Numbered from the stretch's first letter, positions 25,983 through 35,421 are shown. The stretch: DNA of 64,000 nt from Acetobacter garciniae (GCF_017377735.1 NZ_JAFVMH010000005.1:186001-250000), one strand, 5' to 3'. Notes: generated by a model from the sequence alone, not told the origin. Program-made: numbers and translations.

Positions 25983-27320
25983 ATGACGGACCACAATCAC
26001 GATTTCACCAAGACCGAGCCCCGGTTTTCCGCCACGTTCGACCCGTTCACCATCTCGCAGATCCAGCGCGCGGCCGCCACGGGCATTTACGATATCCGTG
26101 GGGGCGGGACCAAGCGCAAGCTGCCCCATTTCGACGACCTGCTGTTTCTGGGGGCCTCGGTCTCGCGCTATCCGCTCGAAGGCTACCGCGAACGCTGCGG
26201 CACCGATGTGGTGCTGGGCACGCGCTTTGCCAAAAAGCCCATTCATCTTAAAACGCCGGTGACGATCGCGGGCATGTCCTTTGGCGCGCTGTCGGCCCAG
26301 GCCAAGGAAGCGCTGGGCCGTGGGGCCAGTGCCGTAGGCACGTCCACCACCACAGGCGATGGCGGCATGACGCCGGAAGAACGCGGCCATTCCTCCACCC
26401 TCGTGTACCAGTACCTGCCCTCGCGCTATGGCATGAACCCTGATGACCTGCGCCGGGCGGATGCGATCGAGGTGGTGATCGGCCAGGGGGCCAAGCCCGG
26501 TGGTGGTGGCATGCTGCTGGGGCAGAAGATTTCCGCCCGCGTGGCCAAGATGCGCGACCTGCCAGAAGGGATCGACCAGCGTTCGGCCTGCCGCCACCCC
26601 GACTGGACGGGCCCTGACGATCTGGAGATCAAGATCGAGGAACTGCGCGAAATCACCAACTGGGAAAAGCCAATTTACGTCAAGGTAGGGGCCAGCCGCC
26701 CGTATTACGATATTTCCCTGGCGGTGAAGGCCGGGGCGGATGTGGTGGTGCTCGACGGCATGCAGGGTGGCACCGCCGCCACGCAGGAAGTGTTCATCGA
26801 ACATGTAGGCCTGCCCATTCTGGCGGCCATTCGCCCGGCGGTGCAGGCGTTGCAGGATCTGGGGCTGCACCGCAAGGTGCAGTTGATCGTCTCGGGCGGG
26901 ATCCGCACTGGGGCCGATGTGGCCAAGGCGCTGGCCCTGGGGGCGGATGCGGTTGCCATCGGCACGGCCGCACTCATCGCCCTGGGGGACCAGAACCCCG
27001 AACTGGCGGCGGAATACGCCAAGCTTGGCTCGGTCCCCGGCGCGTATGACGACTGGCAGGACGGGCGCGACCCGGCCGGCATCACCACGCAGGACCCTGC
27101 CCTGGCGGCGCGGCTGGACCCCATCATGGGTGGGCGGCGCATTGCCAACTACCTGTCGGTGCTGACGATGGAGGCGCAGACCATCGCGCGCGCCTGCGGC
27201 AAGAGCCACGTGCACAACCTCGAACCCGAGGATCTTGTGGCCCTGACGCTGGAAGCCGCAGCCATGACCCGCCTGCCGCTGGCGGGCACGGACTGGTACC
27301 CCGGCAAGGCCGGTTTTTAA
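25983..27320 (+). CDS. glxD: FMN-binding glutamate synthase-like protein
   Basis: TIM-barrel FMN subunit of 445 residues. The barrel shows TPVTIAGMSFGALSAQAKEALGRGA, GDGGMTPEER, KPGGGGMLLGQKI, YVKVGASRPYYD, VVVLDGMQGGTAAT, LIVSGGIRTGADVAKALALGADAVAIGTAALIALG and PAGITTQDPAL. At the place where GltB has the three cysteines for its 3Fe-4S cluster (before GVATQ), this protein has none: the residues are P, W and D. It should therefore pass electrons in another way, or the reaction differs from standard GOGAT. ATG 25983 is chosen because it opens the conserved region. Confidence 0.87.
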   Translation: MTDHNHDFTKTEPRFSATFDPFTISQIQRAAATGIYDIRGGGTKRKLPHFDDLLFLGASVSRYPLEGYRERCGTDVVLGTRFAKKPIHLKTPVTIAGMSFGALSAQAKEALGRGASAVGTSTTTGDGGMTPEERGHSSTLVYQYLPSRYGMNPDDLRRADAIEVVIGQGAKPGGGGMLLGQKISARVAKMRDLPEGIDQRSACRHPDWTGPDDLEIKIEELREITNWEKPIYVKVGASRPYYDISLAVKAGADVVVLDGMQGGTAATQEVFIEHVGLPILAAIRPAVQALQDLGLHRKVQLIVSGGIRTGADVAKALALGADAVAIGTAALIALGDQNPELAAEYAKLGSVPGAYDDWQDGRDPAGITTQDPALAARLDPIMGGRRIANYLSVLTMEAQTIARACGKSHVHNLEPEDLVALTLEAAAMTRLPLAGTDWYPGKAGF

Positions 27321-27588
27321 AACCCCAGGCGGGACCACGCCTAAGGACGGGTCGCGACCGGGCAAACCTGTTGCGGCCCCGGGTGCCCGGGGGCTGCGGG
27401 TAGCCGACGAATGACTGCCGGGCGGCATTTTCGGGTGCCGCCTGTGGTGGCCGCTGTCGGTCGGCAGGGTGAAGGCCGGCTTTGCTTGCGGCCTGCCCCG
27501 TGGCGCGCGGGCGTTCTCCGGCTTCCACCAGCCTGTCTTTGGGGCGGTTTGACGCGCATGACGCGATGCAAGGAATGGACACGTAGCG

Positions 27589-28908
27589 ATGGCTGACGCT
27601 CAACAGGATTGTCGCGATCTGGAAACACTGGCCCGTGAGCAGGGGATCCGGTATTTTCTCATCTCTTTCATAGACCTTTCGGGGGCGCAGCGCGCCAAGC
27701 TTGTGCCCGCAACGGCCATTGCCGCCATGCAGCGCAACGGGGCGGGGTTTGCGGGCTTTGCCGCCGCCTTCGACTTTTCCCCCGCCGACCCGGACCTGCT
27801 GGCCATACCCGACCCGTCGGGGCTGATGCGCCTGCCCTGGAAGCCCGATGTGGCCTGGCTGCCTTCCGATCTGAAAATGCGCACTGACTACGTGGAACAG
27901 GGCCCGCGCAATACGCTGCGGCGGCTGATCGCACGTGCACAGGGTCTGGGGCTGACTGTCAAGACCGGGGTGGAGTGCGAGTTCTTCCTGGTCAACCCTG
28001 ACGGCGAACAGGTGGGGGACGCGCTGGATAACGGCTCCAAGCCCTGTTACGACGCCTCCGCCCTGATGCGGCGCTACGACGTGATTGCCGAACTGTGCGA
28101 CGCCATGCAGGGGCTGGGGTGGGAGCCATACCAGAACGACCATGAGGACGCGAACGGCCAGTTCGAAATGAACTGGAAATATGCCGATGCCCTGGTGACG
28201 GCGGACCGGCATGTGTTCTTCAAGTTCATGGCGCGCGCCATTGCCGAAAAGCACGGCCTGCGGGCGACCTTCATGCCCAAGCCGTTCATGCACCTGACTG
28301 GCACCGGCTGCCATGCGCATATCTCGCTGTGGCAGGGGAAGACCAATGTCTGCCACGACGCGTCGGACCCGCTGGCACTGTCCGAACAGGGCTATCACTT
28401 CGTGGGCGGGCTGATCCATAACGCGCAGGCCCTGTGCGCGATCCTGAACCCTACCGTAAACTCGTACAAGCGCATCAACGCGCCGCGTACGGTCTCCGGC
28501 GCGACATGGGCGCCCAATATGGTGACCTACGCGGGCGACAACCGTACGCATATGATCCGCGTGCCGGGCGGCGGCCGGTTCGAGATGCGGCTGCCCGACG
28601 GGGCGGCCAACCCCTATCTGCTCCAGGCCGCATTGCTGGCCGCCGGGCTGGACGGGATCGAGAACAGGCGTGATCCCGGGCCGTGGCAGGATATCAACAT
28701 GTATACCCAGGCCCACCTGGCGCAGGACGCACCGCGCCTGCCGCTGAACCTGCTGGACGCCCTGCGTGCACTGGACGGTTCCGCCACCCTGCGCGCCATG
28801 CTGGGTGACGGGCTTGTCGATCCTTATGTCCAGATCAAGACAGCGGAATGGAACGCCCATTGCGCCCATCTTTCCGCGTGGGAAAAACACCAGACTCTCG
28901 ACTGCTGA
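27589..28908 (+). CDS. glnT: Type III glutamine synthetase (GlnT / gamma-glutamylmethylamide-synthetase-like)
   Basis: ATP-dependent glutamate-amine ligase, 439 residues. The metal/substrate motifs are visible: GVECEFFL, YQNDHEDANGQFEMNW, the GTGCHAHISL strand, the NPTVNSYKR loop, and RVPGGGRFEMRLPDGAANPYL. It follows glxD by 268 bp on the same strand. GlnT enzymes take ammonia; close relatives (GmaS) take methylamine, and the two cannot be separated by eye. With glxBCD it could form an alternative ammonia or amine assimilation cycle (glutamine made here, split by GlxB). Confidence 0.85.
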   Translation: MADAQQDCRDLETLAREQGIRYFLISFIDLSGAQRAKLVPATAIAAMQRNGAGFAGFAAAFDFSPADPDLLAIPDPSGLMRLPWKPDVAWLPSDLKMRTDYVEQGPRNTLRRLIARAQGLGLTVKTGVECEFFLVNPDGEQVGDALDNGSKPCYDASALMRRYDVIAELCDAMQGLGWEPYQNDHEDANGQFEMNWKYADALVTADRHVFFKFMARAIAEKHGLRATFMPKPFMHLTGTGCHAHISLWQGKTNVCHDASDPLALSEQGYHFVGGLIHNAQALCAILNPTVNSYKRINAPRTVSGATWAPNMVTYAGDNRTHMIRVPGGGRFEMRLPDGAANPYLLQAALLAAGLDGIENRRDPGPWQDINMYTQAHLAQDAPRLPLNLLDALRALDGSATLRAMLGDGLVDPYVQIKTAEWNAHCAHLSAWEKHQTLDC

Positions 28909-29008
28909 ACGGGCGGGCGGCGTATCGCTCGCAGCATGATGGCAGGCAGCAGGTGGCTGGCGCAGGATAAGAGTTGCTGCGGGTGGCACTTCCTGCCATG
29001 CAGGCGTC

Positions 29009-30136
29009 ATGGAGCAAGACAGGGATTTCGAGATTTTTCTGGCCACCGTCCCGGGGCTGGAGCCGGTGCTGTATGATGAAATACGGCTCAAGGGGTTCAA
29101 AAGCCCGGCGGTAACGCCGGGCGGGGTCACCATCAGGGGCGGCTGGCCCGAGGTCTGGCGCGCCAATTTATGGGTGCGGGGGGCCAGCAAGGTCCTTGCA
29201 CGGCTAAAGACCTTCCGCGTCGTGCATCTGGCGCAACTGGACCGGCTGGCCCGCCAGATGGCCTGGGGCGAAATCCTGCGTGCGGATGTGCCGTTCCGGG
29301 TCGAAGCGGTCTGCGCGGGCTCGCGCATCTACCATGCCGGGGCCGCCGCCGAGCGTATCACCACCGCCATCAGCGAAACATTGGGTGCGACCGCGGCCCC
29401 CGATGCGCAGGTGGTCGTCATGGCCCGCATAGAGCGCAATAGCTGCACGATCAGTATCGACACATCGGGCGACCTGCTGCACCGGCGCGGCTACAAGCAG
29501 GCAGTGAACCGTGCCCCCATGCGCGAGACCATGGCCGCCCTGTTCCTGCGGCAATGCGGTTATGACGGGTCCGAGCCCGTCCTGGACCCCATGTGCGGTT
29601 CCGGCACCTTCGTGATCGAGGCGGCCGAAATAGCGGCCCGCCTGAACCCGGGCCGGTCCCGGCACTTCGCCTTCGAACTTTTTGCGAATTTCGACGCCGC
29701 CGCCTGGCAGCGCATGCGCGACGTGAAAAGCCAGCGCATACCCTCCGCCCGGTTTTATGGCAGCGACCGCGATGCCGGGGCCGTCAGCATGAGCGAGGCC
29801 AATGCACAGCGCGCCGGGGTAGGCGATTATACCGAATTCCATTGCAGGACGATCAGCGAGCTTACGCCCCCTGCCGGGCCTGCGGGGCTTGTTATCGTCA
29901 ACCCGCCTTACGGCACGCGCATTGGCGAGAGAGATGCGCTTTTTCCGCTATACCGCGCACTTGGGCAGGTGCTTCTCAAGCGTTTTACGGGCTGGCGGGC
30001 AGGGCTTGTCACTGCCGATACGGCCCTGGCGCATGCGACCGAGCTTCCATTCCTGCCCAACACCGCGCCGGTTCCCCATGGCGGCCTGCGTGTCTCGCTT
30101 TTTCAGACCGGGCCTTTACCCCAGCCGCCGGCGTGA
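29009..30136 (+). CDS. THUMP-domain SAM-dependent RNA methyltransferase (RlmL-N/YpsC-like)
   Basis: Probable rRNA guanine-N2 methyltransferase, 375 residues. An N-terminal ferredoxin-like/THUMP region (FLATVPGLEPVLYDEIRLKG, then the RNA-binding part) is followed by a Rossmann methyltransferase domain. This has VLDPMCGSGTFVIEAAEIA (SAM loop), SDRDAGAV, and the target-base motif IVNPPYGTRIGE. The length equals the first half of E. coli RlmL, without the RlmK domain. Genes around it are unrelated, so it is probably transcribed alone. Confidence 0.85.
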   Translation: MEQDRDFEIFLATVPGLEPVLYDEIRLKGFKSPAVTPGGVTIRGGWPEVWRANLWVRGASKVLARLKTFRVVHLAQLDRLARQMAWGEILRADVPFRVEAVCAGSRIYHAGAAAERITTAISETLGATAAPDAQVVVMARIERNSCTISIDTSGDLLHRRGYKQAVNRAPMRETMAALFLRQCGYDGSEPVLDPMCGSGTFVIEAAEIAARLNPGRSRHFAFELFANFDAAAWQRMRDVKSQRIPSARFYGSDRDAGAVSMSEANAQRAGVGDYTEFHCRTISELTPPAGPAGLVIVNPPYGTRIGERDALFPLYRALGQVLLKRFTGWRAGLVTADTALAHATELPFLPNTAPVPHGGLRVSLFQTGPLPQPPA

Positions 30137-30257
30137 GCACAGATTACGCAAGAACCGGGGTTCCCAAGCTGTTTCAAAAGTCAGTCGGGTCGGTCTGAGC
30201 GGCTCTTTTCGGGCCGGATTATCTCCTGCCGCGGTTGCTGGTTTTTTCCCGCACGTT

Positions 30258-31346
30258 TCAGGGAAGTGGCGGCAGAGGACGTTTACGCTGACGGCTGGCC
30301 CCGTAATGGGCGATAAGCCAGGGCAGCCCGACAAGCAGGCAATCCAGAATTTGCTGGAGGGTGGCCATGACCACAAGGGTTGCGGCAAGGGCCGCCTGCG
30401 AAATCGCCAGACCCTTGGCGGCACCGAACCCCACGCCCAGAAAAAGCAGGTCCTTGCCCGGCAGGAGCGGAATACGCGTAATGAGCAGGCGCAGAGTAAT
30501 GAGGTCGAAGCACAAGGCGAGATCAGCCACCGCACCCGAGAAAAAAAGTGCGAACATTTCCAACCCGAAGGTGGCGGCGCTTCGGCCCAGATGCACGATA
30601 AAAGTCAGTGACATGTCCTGCCGGGACAGGCGTGTCGCCAGCCGACCGCCGCCGATCAGCACCAGTGCGGGCACAAGCGGGAGTGCAAGCAGGGCCGCTG
30701 TCTTCCAACTCGCGTACGCTTTGACCGTGCTGTAAACCGCGTTGTGCGTCAGAAAGAGAAGAAGAACAGCACATAAGACCACGACAAAACCCGCAGCACC
30801 CGAAAGCAGGGCGGAATCCTTGACCACGTGGAAGAGCGTATTTTTGGTCAGGGCAAGATTGTTTTTGGCCCATAAGTAAAAATAGGACTCGCCTGAATAT
30901 TCGAAAAAGGAATTATTCAGGATTCTTTTCCTGAAAAAGATCGTGGTTGGAATTTTTTTATCGGATTTGATCAGATTGCTGAAAATCATTCTCTCTGAAA
31001 AAGGGAGAATAACAAACAGCATAGCTTCCAAAGCATAGAAGACAGGGTTTGTCGGCAGGGCGTGAAGAATATTTCTCCATCCTGTTTTGGAAAGACTATA
31101 GGCGATCATCGTCAGGAAAATAATCGGGAACAGCCAGCGCAGGACTTGCAGGGCAAGCTGGGCGAATTTTTTTATGCCGGATTTTGTGCGGGCCTGCGGA
31201 ACCGGATCATCTTCCATCACGCTATCACTAACAGCGCTATGGCGTTCGGCCTGGCGTGGCAAAACGGTTTTTATGGGGGCAGGTGTCGCGTTGTCCGGCA
31301 AGGGCCCCACCTGTTGCGGTGTAGAACGGGAAGAACACGATAACAT
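30258..31346 (-). CDS. Polytopic membrane protein, lysylphosphatidylglycerol-synthase-TM (flippase-like) family
   Basis: Integral membrane protein of 362 residues with about eight hydrophobic segments and a polar N-terminal tail of roughly 60 residues. The first helices (ALQVLRWLFPIIFLTMIAYSLSKTGWRNILHALP) and the following ALEAMLFVILPFSERMIF segment resemble the membrane domain of MprF/AglD/HpnL-type proteins. I see no catalytic lysyl-transferase domain. ATG 31346 has AAAGGTGG 5 bp upstream; an in-frame ATG further upstream is ignored. Its codons are AT-richer than the neighbours. It is divergent from two GT4 glycosyltransferases, so a glycolipid flipping or modifying role is possible. Confidence 0.6.
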   Translation of the reverse strand: MLSCSSRSTPQQVGPLPDNATPAPIKTVLPRQAERHSAVSDSVMEDDPVPQARTKSGIKKFAQLALQVLRWLFPIIFLTMIAYSLSKTGWRNILHALPTNPVFYALEAMLFVILPFSERMIFSNLIKSDKKIPTTIFFRKRILNNSFFEYSGESYFYLWAKNNLALTKNTLFHVVKDSALLSGAAGFVVVLCAVLLLFLTHNAVYSTVKAYASWKTAALLALPLVPALVLIGGGRLATRLSRQDMSLTFIVHLGRSAATFGLEMFALFFSGAVADLALCFDLITLRLLITRIPLLPGKDLLFLGVGFGAAKGLAISQAALAATLVVMATLQQILDCLLVGLPWLIAHYGASRQRKRPLPPLP

Positions 31347-31654
31347 ATCGCCACCTTTTAGCGCGTGGCAGGAGCGCAGTAAACCATGTCGAAAAATGAA
31401 CTGTAAAGAAAATATAAAAAACACCGAGGGCTTTTTATTTTATAACCAGGGATATTGATGGGAACCGATCATAATAAATGGCGAAATTTCAGGAACCGCA
31501 GAAAAAGGGGTGTCACTGTTATTCAATAAAGACAGGTGTTGCGTCATGAGCACCAGGGCGGGCATGCAAAAGACAGATCGGCGGGCACCCCGCGCTGCAT
31601 GGTTCAGCCAGATTATGACGGATTTCAGAAATTCGTGATGCAGGTGGGGATCAA
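31347..31654. other. 308-bp AT-rich divergent promoter region
   Basis: No gene seen. Base composition is clearly below the window average, especially 31380-31530, and it separates the flippase-like gene (minus) from the GT4 pair (plus). It should contain both promoters; I found no convincing -35/-10 pair or operator. Confidence 0.4.
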
Positions 31655-32941
31655 ATGCGGTTGACGAACCATGAAGCGGCTGCTTACCCGGCGGGGACGA
31701 TTTCTCAGGCGTATACGCAGCGCAGCGCCTTTGAATTTACGTTCTCATGGTCCCTGGCGCAGTCCCTGCGCGAGGTGCCGCCCAGCAAAATCATGCAGAT
31801 GAACCGCCCGCTGCGCGTGGCCATTGTTGCCAGTTCCTATAACTATATTCGTGACGGTGTTGCCTTTACGCTTAACCGGCTGGTCGCCTACCTGGAAAAA
31901 GCCGGGGTGGAGGTCCGCGTCTTCGCGCCGGTCGCGAAGGTACCCGCGTTCAGGCATAACGGGGTGATCGTTCCCGTTCCATCCATTCCCTTGCCCTGCC
32001 GGTCCGATTACAGGCTGGCCTTCAGCCTGCCCCGGGCTGAAATCGAAGCGTTCCAGCCCGATATCATGCATGTGGCGCTTGCCCCCGACTGGCTCGGCTT
32101 TTCAGCCCTGCGCCTGGCCCGCAAGCTGGGAACACCGCTGGTGGCGTCCTACCATACCCGGTACGAGACATATCTCGAACATTATGGCTTTGCGGTCGGC
32201 TTTAAAAAATTCATGACATGGTATCTTAATTTCTATTATGCCTCCTGCCGTGAAGTCTATGTCCCCACCCAGTCGATGATCGACACCCTGCTGGGTGCGG
32301 GGTTGGAGAATAATTTTGTCCTCTGGCAGCGCGGGGTCGATGCCGAACTGTTCAGCCCGGCCAAAAGATCCGATGCCTGGCGGCGCACGCTGGGGATTGG
32401 CGCGGATGAGGTCGTCGTGCTGTTTGTCTCGCGCCTGGTGCGTGAAAAGCAGGTTACGACGCTGGCCGCCACCCTGCGCCGCCTCAAGCAGCAGGGCGTG
32501 GCCTTCAGGAGCATCATCGTGGGGGACGGGCCGGAACGCCAGGCATTGGAGCGCGACTGCCCCGATACGCTCTTTACAGGAACCTTGCAGGGCGAAGAGC
32601 TGGCCCGCGCCTATGCATCGGCCGATATATTCCTCTTTCCAAGCGATACGGAAACATTCGGCAACGTCACGCTGGAAGCCATGGCGTCGGGCTTGCCGTG
32701 CGTATGCGCCAATGCCACGGGCAGCCGTTCCCTGGTCGTGGACGGGGTAACGGGCTTTTTGGCGGAATCGCGGAATGTGGAGGCATTTGCCACATCTGTG
32801 AAAGACCTGATCGAAAAAACCGACCTGCGCCGCAGCATGAGCCGGGCCGCGCGCGAAAGAAGCCTGACATTCTCGTGGGACGCGTCGATGGGCTTGCTGC
32901 TTGAACGCTACAAGGCGTTGGTGAGCGAGCATGCCGCGTGA
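31655..32941 (+). CDS. GT4-family glycosyltransferase (MgtA-like)
   Basis: Retaining GT-B glycosyltransferase, 428 residues counted from ATG 31655, which has AGGTGGGG at a proper distance. The conserved fold starts only at about residue 49 (MNRPLRVAIVASSYNYIRDGVAFTLNRLVAYLEKAG), so ATG 31793 or 31799 is a possible alternative. Donor-site motif E-x7-E is present in PSDTETFGNVTLEAMASGLPCV, and VLFVSRLVREKQ marks the second Rossmann domain. Similar proteins add mannose or another hexose to glucuronosyl-type glycolipids. Its stop overlaps the start of the next GT4 gene (GTGA). Confidence 0.82.
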   Translation: MRLTNHEAAAYPAGTISQAYTQRSAFEFTFSWSLAQSLREVPPSKIMQMNRPLRVAIVASSYNYIRDGVAFTLNRLVAYLEKAGVEVRVFAPVAKVPAFRHNGVIVPVPSIPLPCRSDYRLAFSLPRAEIEAFQPDIMHVALAPDWLGFSALRLARKLGTPLVASYHTRYETYLEHYGFAVGFKKFMTWYLNFYYASCREVYVPTQSMIDTLLGAGLENNFVLWQRGVDAELFSPAKRSDAWRRTLGIGADEVVVLFVSRLVREKQVTTLAATLRRLKQQGVAFRSIIVGDGPERQALERDCPDTLFTGTLQGEELARAYASADIFLFPSDTETFGNVTLEAMASGLPCVCANATGSRSLVVDGVTGFLAESRNVEAFATSVKDLIEKTDLRRSMSRAARERSLTFSWDASMGLLLERYKALVSEHAA

Positions 32942-34131
32942 AAATAGCGGATATATCGGAATTCTATTCGCCAACAGGTGGGGGTGTCAGAACGTATGTG
33001 GATGAAAAATTCCACGCCGCAGCACGCCATGGGCATACGATCGTCCTGATCGCCCCCGGGCCGGAGGACAGGGTTGAGCACCGTGATGGCGGCAAGCTCG
33101 TCTGGGTCAAAAGCCCGGTACTTCCCATGGACAGCAACTATCGCATGTTCTGGAAGGCCGCCCCGATCTGGCAGGTGCTCGATGCCGAACGGCCCGATAT
33201 TGTCGAGGGATCCTCGCCATGGAGGGGGGGCTGGCTTGCTGCCACATGGCCGGGGGCGGCCCCGCGTGTACTGTTCATGCATGCCGACCCTGTGGCGGTT
33301 TATCCGCAGACCCTGCTGGGCAATATTCTACCAGCAGCCACCATAGATCGGCTTTTTGGCTGGTTCTGGGCCTATCTGCGGCACCTGAACCGCCATTTTG
33401 ACGGCTGTGTGGTGGCGGGTCGGTGGCTGGCCGAACGCTTTTCCCGCCACGGGCTTGAGCGTATCAGCGTTGTGCCATTCGGCGTGGGTGTCAATGCGTT
33501 CGACCCGTCCTGGCGGGATGAGAGCCTGCGGGCCACCATGCTTGAGGCCTGCGGGCTGGACCGGCATGCCAGCCTGCTGGTTACGGTAGGGCGGCACCAC
33601 CCGGAAAAACGTCTGGGGCTGTTGATGCGGGCTGTAGGCCGTGCCCAGAAAAGCCGCAGGATCGGGCTTTACGTGATAGGGGACGGGCTGATGCACCGGC
33701 AGGTTCAGGCCCAGGCCGCGCGTATGGAACATGTCCATGTGGCGGGGCATGTGGGAGACAGGCAGGTGCTGGCGCGCATGATGGCAAGTGCCGATGCGCT
33801 TTTGCACGGATCGACGGCGGAAACCTTCGGCTTTGTAGTGGCCGAGGCATTATGCGCGGGCACGCCCCTGATCGTGCCCAGGGCCGGTGGCGCGGGCGAT
33901 CTGGCGGCAGATGCTTATGCGGAAACCTATGAACCAGGCAACGCGTCGGCGGCGGCTGCGGCCATTATCCGTCTGCTGGCGCGTGAACGCGGCCCCATGT
34001 CCGATGCAGCACGGGCAGCGGGCGTGGGGCTGGGGGACATGGACCAGCATTTTACGCGGCTGTTTACGCACTATGAACAAATTGTCCGAAATGCCGGGCC
34101 CTTGTCCCGCGCGGGCCCTGGCCCGGTTTGA
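32938..34131 (+). CDS. GT4-family glycosyltransferase, second of the pair
   Basis: GT-B glycosyltransferase of 397 residues with a GTG start inside the preceding stop, so the pair is translationally coupled. It begins MKIADISEFYSPTGGGVRTYVDEKF (glycine-rich acceptor loop) and has VTVGRHHPEKRLGLLMRAV in domain two. The donor motif is STAETFGFVVAEALCAGTPLI (E-x7-E). It probably acts after or together with the MgtA-like enzyme on the same glycolipid or oligosaccharide. Confidence 0.82.
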   Translation: MKIADISEFYSPTGGGVRTYVDEKFHAAARHGHTIVLIAPGPEDRVEHRDGGKLVWVKSPVLPMDSNYRMFWKAAPIWQVLDAERPDIVEGSSPWRGGWLAATWPGAAPRVLFMHADPVAVYPQTLLGNILPAATIDRLFGWFWAYLRHLNRHFDGCVVAGRWLAERFSRHGLERISVVPFGVGVNAFDPSWRDESLRATMLEACGLDRHASLLVTVGRHHPEKRLGLLMRAVGRAQKSRRIGLYVIGDGLMHRQVQAQAARMEHVHVAGHVGDRQVLARMMASADALLHGSTAETFGFVVAEALCAGTPLIVPRAGGAGDLAADAYAETYEPGNASAAAAAIIRLLARERGPMSDAARAAGVGLGDMDQHFTRLFTHYEQIVRNAGPLSRAGPGPV

Positions 34132-34194
34132 CGGTGCGGGGAACAATGCGCGACAGGGTTCGTGCAGCCTGCGTGCCCCATTACCCCTCCCTTG

Positions 34195-35415
34195 TCAGCG
34201 ACCACGCTCCCCGCGCCAGTGGATCAGCACGACTGAGACCAGAAGGGTTCCGGGCACCAGGGTCGCGGCCAGCCATGCGGGCAATGTTCCGGTCTGGCCC
34301 AGCAGCAGGCAGGCCCGGGTTGCGGCATGGGCTGCGTACCCCCACGCAATAACTCCCCCTGTGGCAATGGCGGATGCGCCATAGGCCAGCCGTGTCGCGC
34401 ATAGCGTGCTGGCAAGCATGGCCATGGCGCCGGGCAGTATCAGGGTGGCGAGCAGCATGGCCATGCGGGTGCGGTACGGTGCGGCGTCGTAGCCGTTTTG
34501 GGTGTGGCTGGCCAGGCTTTGCAGTGTGGCAAGCGGCAGGTACTGCGCTTCCATACCGTAGACACTCAGCCACAAGGGGTCGAGCGTAAGGGTTATGGCA
34601 TAGGGCGGGGTGGGGATAAGGCGTGTCTGCTCGGGTGGCATGGGCCGGGCTGCGCGCGTATCCGCCGGGCGTGCGTCGTGCCAGACCTGCGGGTTCTCCA
34701 GTTGCCACAGGCCGGTCTCCGGCACGCGAATGGCGGCGTCCGCCTTGTCGATTTCGGTCAGGAGCGACGCCGCATCGAAGCGAAAAAGCAGGAGCGTGCG
34801 CAGGGATGCCGGTGGCCCAAAGGCGATGGAGGCGGAAAGAACGCCCTGGGGTGTCTGCATCCAGACCGGGTTGCTCGGCTTCGTACGGTCAAGGCGCTGG
34901 GCATCGCGGCCTGTTTTCTGGCGCATCTGTTCCGCCATGGAAACCGGGCCCAGATAGCCGTCCATCACGAACGTCGCCGGCCCCAGCAGCAGGCCCAGAA
35001 GCACGGCCGGGAAAAGACTTTTGAGGGGAGAGCGCCCGGTATTGGCGATAAAGAGCCGCTCGCCCGAGCGTGTCTGCGCGATTTCGACCAGGCAGACCGC
35101 AAGGAACGTCGCAAAAGGGATAAGCGGGGCCAGCAGGCCGGGAATACGCAAGGTGGTGAAATAGACGATATTGCGCCACGCCGGCGCGGAACCGGAGGCC
35201 ATGACCATGTCGATCTGCGGCCACAGATCGATCGTTTCCGCAATGGCCAGCAGAACGGCTGCGATCATCATCAGGCTGCGCAGGTAGCCCGCCAGGATAT
35301 GGCGCGTATACAGCCCGAACGGGGCAAGCCGAACAGGGTTGATCGGCGCCCCACCCGGCGTGGGCGCATGTATCGGTGCCGTGTTCGGGGGCGCTGAAAA
35401 TGGCGCGATCGTCAT
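34195..35415 (-). CDS. lptG: LptG-type LPS export permease
   Basis: Inner-membrane permease of the LptB2FG extractor, 406 residues: an N-terminal cytoplasmic extension, about three membrane helices (residues 35-130), a large periplasmic beta-jellyroll part, and three C-terminal helices. The region YTRHILAGYLRSLMMIAAVLLAIAETIDLWPQIDM and the TRSGERLFIANTGRSPL coupling helix resemble the LptG/YjgQ family. It is the last gene of the minus-strand operon GT4-GT4-lptB-lptF-lptG and starts 6 bp after lptF. Sequence is rather diverged, so it may serve a glycolipid other than bulk LPS. Confidence 0.75.
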   Translation of the reverse strand: MTIAPFSAPPNTAPIHAPTPGGAPINPVRLAPFGLYTRHILAGYLRSLMMIAAVLLAIAETIDLWPQIDMVMASGSAPAWRNIVYFTTLRIPGLLAPLIPFATFLAVCLVEIAQTRSGERLFIANTGRSPLKSLFPAVLLGLLLGPATFVMDGYLGPVSMAEQMRQKTGRDAQRLDRTKPSNPVWMQTPQGVLSASIAFGPPASLRTLLLFRFDAASLLTEIDKADAAIRVPETGLWQLENPQVWHDARPADTRAARPMPPEQTRLIPTPPYAITLTLDPLWLSVYGMEAQYLPLATLQSLASHTQNGYDAAPYRTRMAMLLATLILPGAMAMLASTLCATRLAYGASAIATGGVIAWGYAAHAATRACLLLGQTGTLPAWLAATLVPGTLLVSVVLIHWRGERGR

Positions 35416-35421
35416 GGGCCG

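Noticed and set aside
28939..28999. Inverted repeat ATGGCAGG/CCTGCCAT between glnT and the THUMP gene
   Set aside because: The arms are 45 bp apart with no T-run; it may be chance in GC-rich DNA.
25800..29328. Two very long minus-strand frames under glxD and glnT
   Set aside because: They cross several well-supported plus-strand genes and have no recognisable protein features.
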